This document shows, in pieces, positions 13,964 through 20,198 of a DNA stretch of 20,198 nucleotides. This DNA comes from a virus, in IMG/VR virus record IMGVR_UViG_3300018036_000096, positions 1 to 20,198 of that record, one strand, 5' to 3'. How positions within the stretch are numbered: the stretch's first letter is position 1; each line of letters opens with the position of its first letter. A model generated the notes under the pieces. The model saw only the letters and a list, made by a program, of their open reading frames with translations, made no database searches and had not been told where the DNA came from. The translations under genes were made by a program, and so were the position numbers.

Positions 13964-13975
13964 ATAATAAAAAAT
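13959..13975 (+). promoter_or_regulatory. GATAAATAATAAAAAAT box upstream of the 520-aa gene
   Basis: The box begins 27 nt before the GTG at 13986 and overlaps the upstream stop codon. Its first 16 nt are identical to the box before the leftward gene at 3692, making these two the best-conserved copies of the shared motif. Confidence 0.5.
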
Positions 13976-13985
13976 ATGTTTATTA

Positions 13986-15548
13986 GTGAGTGTATCTAAA
14001 TACATAGAAGAATTTAACACATCTGTTCAGGAGTCTATTCAGAAAAACATAGCTAGAGCTGAAGAAAATCCATATCCTTCTGAAGAAATAAAACAAATTA
14101 GAGAATCTGAACCCGAGTCAGCATTAGCTAAAATGTTTGATGAAAATGGGCAACTAATAAACCCATTAGGAAATCAAGCTCTTTTATTTGCTGCAGTTGA
14201 TCAAGATAAAGAATTATATGATAGGTTAAGAAAAGGGCATCGAGCAAAAGAAAGATTAAAAAACAATGAAACGCTTGAAGGATTAGATGCAGAAGCATAT
14301 TTAAATAATATCTATTTCAAATTCAAACAAGAATCATCTAAAGCGTCTAGTTTAGGATTAGAAATAGACGTTGAAGAACTCTTGAATCCTGAAAATATTG
14401 ATAATTTTGAAGAAATTTCAGAAATAGGATTCGATATAGATACAAGTTACGTAAATATTGAAACTATACAGTCTGCTTTTAGTGAAATGCTTTCATCGAG
14501 TGAAAGCGAAAACGAAAACGAAGAAGTTCAAGAATCAAGTGCTATAAATCCAGTTTCAGAAGAACTAGAAACTGAGCAAGATATTAATGAGATAGCCATT
14601 GCTAGTCCACCTGAGGAGGAAACCGCAGTAGCTGAAGTGGAATCAACTGGATCCTTGAGTATACCTGAGGAAGTTGAACCCATTGTTTCAAGTCCTATTA
14701 ACACCGAGGTTACTGAGATTGTAGATACGGAACCTCCCGCTGAAGAGCCTCAAGAAAATATAATATCATTAGAGCAAACTGCTCCCGAGATAACAGCTGT
14801 TGCTGAGAACCTAAGTATTCCTCAACAGGAGGAAACACCGGTCACTAACCCTGTTAATGAAATAGAGTTTCCAAATCTTAGCAATACCTTGAGTAATGTT
14901 GAAAACTCAATAAGCAATATATCTAATGTAACCAACCTACCTGAAATATCAAATCTTGAAAATTTAACAAACAATGCTATTAACACAGCTGAAACTGTAT
15001 TAAACCAAGGAACATCTGATTTAATTGAGGGAGATGTGACTAGTATTATCAATAATCTAACAGATAATATTCCTAATATTTCAAACGTTGAAACAAATGA
15101 GGTATCCTCTAATTTAACCTCTTCTTTATTCGACCAAGATTTCAACAATTTAACTGAATCTACAAGTAACGTTGGTGATAAATCAGTAATATCTAATTTA
15201 ATAGAAAAATCTTCTACTTTTTCCTCTTTTCCAACTAGTGAAATTATAAAACCAGAACCTATAACAAAGGAGGACATTAACAGGGTTGGAGAGGACATTT
15301 CATCTAATGTTTCCTCAAGTGTAACTTCTAACATTCCTTTAAGAGCAGATAATGAACCTTCTAGAAAAGAAATTAGAGAAGAGAGAAAGGCCGAGCGTCA
15401 GGAATCAAGAGCAGAAAGAAAAGCTGAAAATCAAGGGTCAAAACAAAGAAATGTTAACGTAAACAATGACTACTCAGCTCTAGAGAAACGATTAAAGAAC
15501 ATAGAGTTATTATTAATGGGACCATTGGAAGTTAAAATTAAAAACTAA
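13986..15548 (+). CDS. Large acidic low-complexity protein (520 aa), probable virion component
   Basis: The family is not recognised. The start is GTG at 13986: the only nearby ATG (13976) reads into a stop after seven codons. Residues 1-140 look like a normal helical domain (MSVSKYIEEFNTSVQESIQK; FAAVDQDKELYDRLRKGHRA). About 150-300 is strongly acidic (Glu/Pro/Ser/Thr; EEETAVAEVES), and about 300-430 is Asn/Ser/Thr/Leu/Ile-rich with loose NLSN, ISNV and NLT repeats. About 455-490 is a mixed-charge helix (REERKAERQESRAERKAENQ), and a final short coiled coil ends ELLLMGPLEVKIKN. Such a linker between terminal domains is common in long, flexible phage structural or tape-measure-like proteins, but no tape-measure hallmark is present. 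Confidence 0.72.
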   Translation: MSVSKYIEEFNTSVQESIQKNIARAEENPYPSEEIKQIRESEPESALAKMFDENGQLINPLGNQALLFAAVDQDKELYDRLRKGHRAKERLKNNETLEGLDAEAYLNNIYFKFKQESSKASSLGLEIDVEELLNPENIDNFEEISEIGFDIDTSYVNIETIQSAFSEMLSSSESENENEEVQESSAINPVSEELETEQDINEIAIASPPEEETAVAEVESTGSLSIPEEVEPIVSSPINTEVTEIVDTEPPAEEPQENIISLEQTAPEITAVAENLSIPQQEETPVTNPVNEIEFPNLSNTLSNVENSISNISNVTNLPEISNLENLTNNAINTAETVLNQGTSDLIEGDVTSIINNLTDNIPNISNVETNEVSSNLTSSLFDQDFNNLTESTSNVGDKSVISNLIEKSSTFSSFPTSEIIKPEPITKEDINRVGEDISSNVSSSVTSNIPLRADNEPSRKEIREERKAERQESRAERKAENQGSKQRNVNVNNDYSALEKRLKNIELLLMGPLEVKIKN

Positions 15549-15559
15549 AATTAACATAT

Positions 15560-15784
15560 ATGGAAAAATACAAAGAAGAATTAAGACATTTAGTAAATGA
15601 ATACCAAGATATTCATGATAAATTAAATACATTAGAATCCCAAATTACAGAACAAATGTCAATTCATAATCATCTAAAGAACAAATTAGAAGATATTAGA
15701 ACAAGAGAAAAAGAAATAATAAATAATATAGAAAAAGAAACTGGCGAAAAAGTAACCGGTTCAAAATTAGCTTCACTATTATGA
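15560..15784 (+). CDS. Small coiled-coil protein (74 aa)
   Basis: Nearly the whole protein (about 3-62) has heptad-like spacing with alternating Glu/Lys (YKEELRHLVNEYQDIHDKLN; LKNKLEDIRTREKEIINNIE), so it is probably an extended dimeric or trimeric helix. The C-terminus is GEKVTGSKLASLL. Its stop overlaps the next start (ATGA at 15781-15784), indicating tight coupling with the TM/coiled-coil/beta-tail protein and a likely shared function. No membrane segment is seen. No RATAAATAA box precedes it. Confidence 0.78.
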   Translation: MEKYKEELRHLVNEYQDIHDKLNTLESQITEQMSIHNHLKNKLEDIRTREKEIINNIEKETGEKVTGSKLASLL

Positions 15785-16614
15785 TAGGCATAGCAACAAA
15801 TATCTTAAAGTTTTTAACTGATCCTAAGAACACTAGAATGTTATTGTTCGCCGGTATTGTTCTATTTGCATTACTTTTTTTAAGACAATGCAATGCTACA
15901 CAGAAAGCAAAGGCTCAAGTATTATTAGAACAGCAGGAGAAAAATAGAATTCAGAATAACTGGAACGCATCACTCGATACACTAAAGCAGTTTAAGGTAG
16001 GTGATTCTACAAATAGAGCTCAAATTCAAGGATATGAATTAACTCTTAATGAACTTGAAAATCAATACTCTAATTTATTAGCAGACTTTGAGATTGAAAA
16101 GAATAAACCCCCTAAAGTTTTAATAAAAACAGAATATATTATTAAAGAGGTCATTAAAGAAGTCCCGGTTTATGTAACACTTGATTCAAATGGAGTAAAA
16201 AACTTTGAATTTAACGATAGTCTTAAGCATAATCAAAACAATTGGAGAACCCTTTCAGGTAAAATACCTTTTTCTATAGATACACTAGGACCTGAACCCG
16301 TCGTTATTCCAGGAAATGGAAACTTTACAGTTCAGTTTGGAATGAATCTAAACCTAGGACTTTTTCAAGATCAAGAAACTAAAAAAGTAATGATAAAAGC
16401 AGATAGCGACTATCCTGGAATCAAATTTACTTCTATTGAAGGGGCGAGCATATTGGACAACCCTGAAAATAAAAAAGCACTGAGATCACTTAGAAAAAGC
16501 TTTGGTTTAGGGGTAAATATTGGATATGGAGTTAGCTTCAATGGAAATAGCATACAACCAGGACCATATATTGGTTTAGGGTTAAGTTATCAACCTAAAT
16601 TTTTACAATGGTAA
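15781..16614 (+). CDS. Membrane-anchored protein with coiled coil and beta-barrel-like C-terminus (277 aa)
   Basis: One membrane segment (about 20-35, MLLFAGIVLFALLFL) ends in RQC, then a coiled coil spans about 38-107. A Lys/Val/Pro strand section follows (TEYIIKEVIKEVPVYVTLD, 117-135), and a C-terminal section of about 180-277 contains amphipathic Gly-rich strands (FGLGVNIGYGVSF; GPYIGLGLSY). The end, QPKFLQW, terminates in an aromatic residue as outer-membrane beta-proteins do. It could bridge the inner and outer membranes of a Gram-negative host like a spanin, or sit on the virion. Similar TM/coil/beta-tail proteins are found in Bacteroidota phages. It is coupled to the small coiled-coil gene before it. 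The FLRQC ending of its TM matches FFRSC in the 109-aa protein at 10211. Confidence 0.72.
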   Translation: MIGIATNILKFLTDPKNTRMLLFAGIVLFALLFLRQCNATQKAKAQVLLEQQEKNRIQNNWNASLDTLKQFKVGDSTNRAQIQGYELTLNELENQYSNLLADFEIEKNKPPKVLIKTEYIIKEVIKEVPVYVTLDSNGVKNFEFNDSLKHNQNNWRTLSGKIPFSIDTLGPEPVVIPGNGNFTVQFGMNLNLGLFQDQETKKVMIKADSDYPGIKFTSIEGASILDNPENKKALRSLRKSFGLGVNIGYGVSFNGNSIQPGPYIGLGLSYQPKFLQW

Positions 16615-16630
16615 AAAATATTAATTATAA

Positions 16631-18625
16631 ATGAGAGAAAGTCGTTTTGTAAACCTGACAAATTATTGCATAGTAGAATACATGCTAGAAGATCTAGGAT
16701 CTCTAGATTTTGTAAATGATGATTTTATTCTTTTACAGAATGATCACGTTGATGCACACCAGATATTCAACCCAGATGGGTCGTTCACAAGCACTAGAAA
16801 TATTCAAGATGTAACAGCCGTTCCAATCGATGGAGGTAGATACGTATATCTAGATAGCGAGAAAAGTCCTAATTACATTGATTATGATGATAAATTAACT
16901 GAATCAACAATAAGTGGATTCAATGTTACCTTGGATAAAGTTAGGTTTCACTTTGTAGCAGGTTTTGATTTTAGCGACTTTAGAGCTCTAGTATTGAGTG
17001 TTAGAAATACGGAAAATGATTCAAAAGCAAATATATTCGCTAATATACTCTTTAACCAGGATACACAATCTACTTTATTAACGTTTAATCCAAAACCTTT
17101 GTATATTGCTAACTCAATGTACGATAGATATGTAGATGTTTATATTCCATCTATTAAAAATATAAACGAAGAATTTAACACTTCGCCTACTCCAGGATCA
17201 ACGTTTAGTGCAGCGATTACCCCTAAAGACGGTTCATATAGCGGATTTATAACAAATAAGCCAATCGTTGTATCTTTAGACGAATGTGAAACCGAAGAAA
17301 CAGTTGATACAGATATAGGTGTAACATATCAGGCTTTTAAGATATCAGAACGTTACGAATCAGTTGTATCACAGAGCAATGAATTTGATTCAGTAGGTGC
17401 ATATATTCAAGAATCTAGTGAAGGTGACTTTATAGAATTCTTTATGACATTTAACGGAGGTTTTCCAGAGGAATTGATATCCATATTAAATAGGAGAAAT
17501 CCTCTGAATGATTACATTATAGCTCATGAATTAACCATATTTGAACAGATTGGATCTTCATTTGTTAAAAGTTCTAGATTAGCATTCTTTCAAGAAGAAA
17601 ACTTCGATGAAGCTAATTTATTTAGACCAGTTCTTAAAAATGCAAATACTGCTATTACCATGTCAATTGATTATATAGTTAGATTAGTTAATCGATTAAA
17701 CGGAGACCAAGTTATTCGAGAAGGATCACTAATCATTGAATCTCCTAAGAAATATGGTAAAAAATTACTTAAATTGGAGTTAAGAGACAAACCTCAATCG
17801 CAAAAAATAGTTAATAAGATATTCAAAAAGAATTTCGAGGCAACGGAATTATTTATTGACCCTGCTCAAAACGTAACTTCTACCATTGGTAATCCTAATG
17901 CATCGGTTGTAAATTCAGTTCAATACGTTCCTATATTTTTCACAAAGTCTAACATATCAGTGAGTACTAATAGTTACTTAGTTACAGAAAATGATAACCA
18001 GGAAGAAGTTGTGTTTGAAAACGGAAAACTTAGATTTATAATTTCACCTTTCGACAACTATCTAAAGTTTAAATTTTATACAAGTGTTAACAGTAAAGTG
18101 GTGGCCTTAGATCTAAATAATACATCTACTATCTATAGAGCTGTTTTTGAAACAGCTAATGGAAAGATAAAGATTGATAATTTAAATGATCAATCTAAAG
18201 AGAACCCGTCTGCAGGTGAAATAGTGTTCAATGTTTCATCTGAAAATAGTGAACAGATACTCCAATCCAATGATAGAAATTTCTATATAACAGCCGTTGC
18301 TGAGGACGGGACAGAGACTCTAATGTACAATGGTGAATGGAGAAAGCCTTCTGAGCAGGACGATGTTGAAGATGCTATAGCGGAAGCAAGAGAAGCAGCA
18401 GAAGCTAGAAATCAAACTCAATCTAAAATCAGGGTAATAGAAGACAGATACAAAAATTTAGAAAGAATAACCCTTCAAAAAAGACCTGCTTTAACTAAAA
18501 ACAATAAAAATATCCCAGGTTTCGTAAGTAAGAGGCCTGCAAAAGCAATATCAACTGTTAATAGGTTTGGAATGAAATCTCCTAATAAAATTAGGTCAAA
18601 TAGAAGCAATACCAAAGGTAGCTAA
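16631..18625 (+). CDS. Large virion structural protein (664 aa), family not recognised
   Basis: A 664-aa protein with long beta-rich stretches (about 1-250 and 400-560), many Asn/Ser/Thr/Asp-containing strands (VRFHFVAGFDFSDFRALVLS; GKLRFIISPFDNYLKFKFY), a helical middle around 270-390 (LISILNRRNPLND, ANTAITMSIDYIVRLVNRLN) and no membrane segment. From about 585 it is helical and charged (DVEDAIAEAREAAEARNQTQ), ending in a strongly basic tail (RFGMKSPNKIRSNRSNTKGS). A basic tail could contact DNA or an acidic partner. The size and composition fit baseplate, neck or fibre-attachment proteins in T4-like phages, but I cannot assign one. It starts 16 nt after the preceding stop with no box upstream. 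Confidence 0.75.
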   Translation: MRESRFVNLTNYCIVEYMLEDLGSLDFVNDDFILLQNDHVDAHQIFNPDGSFTSTRNIQDVTAVPIDGGRYVYLDSEKSPNYIDYDDKLTESTISGFNVTLDKVRFHFVAGFDFSDFRALVLSVRNTENDSKANIFANILFNQDTQSTLLTFNPKPLYIANSMYDRYVDVYIPSIKNINEEFNTSPTPGSTFSAAITPKDGSYSGFITNKPIVVSLDECETEETVDTDIGVTYQAFKISERYESVVSQSNEFDSVGAYIQESSEGDFIEFFMTFNGGFPEELISILNRRNPLNDYIIAHELTIFEQIGSSFVKSSRLAFFQEENFDEANLFRPVLKNANTAITMSIDYIVRLVNRLNGDQVIREGSLIIESPKKYGKKLLKLELRDKPQSQKIVNKIFKKNFEATELFIDPAQNVTSTIGNPNASVVNSVQYVPIFFTKSNISVSTNSYLVTENDNQEEVVFENGKLRFIISPFDNYLKFKFYTSVNSKVVALDLNNTSTIYRAVFETANGKIKIDNLNDQSKENPSAGEIVFNVSSENSEQILQSNDRNFYITAVAEDGTETLMYNGEWRKPSEQDDVEDAIAEAREAAEARNQTQSKIRVIEDRYKNLERITLQKRPALTKNNKNIPGFVSKRPAKAISTVNRFGMKSPNKIRSNRSNTKGS

Positions 18626-18667
18626 TTAAATACTTTGAAAATTGTAAAATTTAAATGAAAAAATAGA

Positions 18668-18684
18668 GATAAATAAAAAAAATA
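18668..18684 (+). promoter_or_regulatory. GATAAATAAAAAAAATA box upstream of the right-edge gene
   Basis: The box begins 30 nt before the ATG at 18698, in a 72-bp AT-rich spacer after the 664-aa gene. It matches the shared RATAAATAAWAAAAAT motif. Confidence 0.48.
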
Positions 18685-18697
18685 ACTAATCTAATAG

Positions 18698-20198
18698 ATG
18701 AAGACTTTTATAAATAAAACGCTTGCTACATTAGCAACTAGTGAAGTTTCAGAAAATTCTTTAGTGAAAGTATTGATTGAATCAACCAATAATTCATTAG
18801 AGTCTAATATAGGAACTACATCAACTTATAATACTTTAAAGAAAGGATTAACTGAGTTAAATACTCACTTAAATAACGATACTATCACCAATATTTTAGA
18901 GCAATTTGAAAAATTCGAATATTCTGACTCAAATAGAGTTGATGAATTAAATAGAGAAGCTGATTTATTATCTGCTATTGAAGCAGTAAAAGAAAGTGAT
19001 TCTTATTCTAATCCGGTTATAATGCAGAGAGTGATTGTATTAGAAGAGTCTTTGAAATCTAATCCTGAATTCACATTATATGGTAGATTTGTAGATTCTT
19101 TCAAAGAGTTTACTCATGACGATAAAATTCAAGAATCCGTTATTAAGATATCTAATTATATCAATAATAACGTTGAAAAATTAATGGTACTAGATGCTAT
19201 TAATAACATGAAGAGATCTAATACTAAGATGTATGAGAATGAAATTTCAGGATTAAGCAAAATGTTAGTTGAAGATTCTTTTTCTAGCGAAGCAATTAGA
19301 CACAGATTAAACGGAAACCTCCCTATTTTAAATGATTTATCTAACAGACTTTCTGTTCTTGAATCTAGAAATGCTGAACATTTTACTTTAGGTTCAGGTA
19401 ATGGAATTTGTAAAATCAATAACACAATTGCACCTACCTTAAAAACTGGTAAGAACACTGTTTTAACTTACGTAGATGATAAGTTCATAGCAATTAGTAC
19501 CAAAGATCTTAAAAAAGGAAATGTTTTATCCGAGTCTAAATCTTCTAGAATCTATGAAATGGATGCTAATTACATTAAAGATAAATATGCTTCTTTTTAT
19601 ACATTATGCGAGTCTTTTTATAGAATGGGATTCACCAAGACTGAGAGAGGAATCAAGTCAACTGCATTGAAAAACTTTGAATTAGAATTTAAAACAGACG
19701 AGGCAGGAAAACTAAATATCTACGTAAACGAAAGTTTAATTGAGAATCCAGCAGAGTATAACTTTAATGAAATTCTTACTTTAGAAAGCACAGCCGTTAA
19801 GAACATGGTTAAAACCGTATTAAATGAAACTTCTAACATATTCAACTTGGAATTTATCAAGAACCTAACTAATGAGCAAACGGGTAAGCAAGTAATGGTA
19901 ATGGAACTAGAAGGAGATTTCCATATTTGCGAGAAATTAAATCAAGTAGAAAGAGTTTGGAAGAACGATATTAACGAACTTAAGTTACACAATTATGTTC
20001 TTGAAAACTTTAATTACGATATTAGTTCAATCTTCCAAGTTAAAATAGACGAGCAAAAGTCTTCTATTAAATCTCTAGTTGAAAGAAAGGATATTATTGA
20101 AACAAATATCAAAAAATTAGAAGAGCAGATCGAAAAGATCAATACTAACCTAAATTCAGGAGAAATTGATTCTAAATTCTTTGGTCAACTTGAAGATA
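18698..20198 (+). CDS. Large hypothetical protein, N-terminal 500 codons (runs off the right edge)
   Basis: The frame is open from the ATG at 18698 to the window end without a stop, giving at least 500 residues. The start is MKTFINKTLATLATSEVSEN. The first 230 residues are helical and rich in Ser/Asn/Leu (SLVKVLIESTNNSLESNIG; AINNMKRSNTKMYENEISGL). A beta/alpha section of about 230-300 follows (HFTLGSGNGICKI, TVLTYVDDKFIAISTKDL), then mixed helices. The last visible part, from about 455, is coiled coil (SLVERKDIIETNIKKLEEQI). I do not recognise the family. It is preceded by a clear RATAAATAA box, so it may be a highly expressed late gene such as a virion or scaffold protein. Confidence 0.8.
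   Translation, partial: MKTFINKTLATLATSEVSENSLVKVLIESTNNSLESNIGTTSTYNTLKKGLTELNTHLNNDTITNILEQFEKFEYSDSNRVDELNREADLLSAIEAVKESDSYSNPVIMQRVIVLEESLKSNPEFTLYGRFVDSFKEFTHDDKIQESVIKISNYINNNVEKLMVLDAINNMKRSNTKMYENEISGLSKMLVEDSFSSEAIRHRLNGNLPILNDLSNRLSVLESRNAEHFTLGSGNGICKINNTIAPTLKTGKNTVLTYVDDKFIAISTKDLKKGNVLSESKSSRIYEMDANYIKDKYASFYTLCESFYRMGFTKTERGIKSTALKNFELEFKTDEAGKLNIYVNESLIENPAEYNFNEILTLESTAVKNMVKTVLNETSNIFNLEFIKNLTNEQTGKQVMVMELEGDFHICEKLNQVERVWKNDINELKLHNYVLENFNYDISSIFQVKIDEQKSSIKSLVERKDIIETNIKKLEEQIEKINTNLNSGEIDSKFFGQLED

Noticed and set aside
14822-15334. A 170-codon open frame on the minus strand inside the 520-aa gene.
   Set aside because: It mirrors a low-complexity Asn/Ser/Leu-rich coding stretch, whose complement stays open by composition. 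It has no own upstream signal and no recognisable product.
18709-18716. An exact T4 late promoter octamer TATAAATA.
   Set aside because: It lies inside codons 4-7 of the right-edge gene, downstream of its start codon, and is easily formed by chance in AT-rich sequence. The box at 18668-18684 is better placed.
1-20198. tRNA genes, CRISPR arrays, insertion sequences, integrase genes and strong intrinsic terminators.
   Set aside because: Spacers were read for these. None shows a cloverleaf with TTCGA-type loop, regularly spaced repeats, transposase motifs, or a GC-rich hairpin followed by a T-run. Weak terminators could have been missed by eye.

Overview
The window looks like a piece of a large, AT-rich tailed-phage genome (a T4-like myovirus), not a bacterial chromosome. 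The recognisable genes are a gp6-like baseplate wedge protein, a gp16-like small terminase subunit, a gp17-like large terminase with complete ATPase and nuclease motifs, a gp26-like baseplate/hub protein and repeat-rich tail-fibre proteins. A phage-type sigma factor lies among them. No metabolic or ribosomal gene is present. A Bacteroidota host is plausible but not shown: almost no gene has a Shine-Dalgarno sequence, starts are preceded by A-rich AATAAATAA-type tracts, and the fibre repeats and TM/coiled-coil/beta-tail proteins resemble those of phages of that phylum.

Layout. From 1 to 3963 all genes read leftward: a partial tail fibre (open at the left edge), a 487-aa fibre/adhesin, a 442-aa amidoligase-like protein with a pentapeptide-like tail, and a small ORFan. 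A 65-bp divergent spacer (3964-4028) separates this from a long rightward block. That block holds gp6-like, a small ORFan, gp16-like, gp17-like, another small ORFan, the sigma factor, and three membrane-protein genes (9667-11495). Two unrecognised genes follow, then a gene-free 166-bp gap with a GC-richer, foldable segment. After the gap come gp26-like, a small ORF, a 520-aa low-complexity acidic protein, a small coiled-coil protein overlapping a TM/coiled-coil/beta-tail protein, a 664-aa likely virion protein, and a large gene of at least 500 codons that runs off the right edge.

Working model. Most genes build the virion or package DNA. Seven gene starts, on both strands, are preceded by a common box, RATAAATAAWAAAAAT, beginning 24-32 nt upstream. 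It resembles the T4 late promoter TATAAATA and could be read by the sigma factor in this window. The alternative is an A-rich translation enhancer. The most unusual non-coding element is the segment at about 12550-12644, whose arms can form several competing stems, including a possible pseudoknot. I could not place it in a known RNA family. No tRNA, rRNA, CRISPR array, insertion sequence or integrase was seen.
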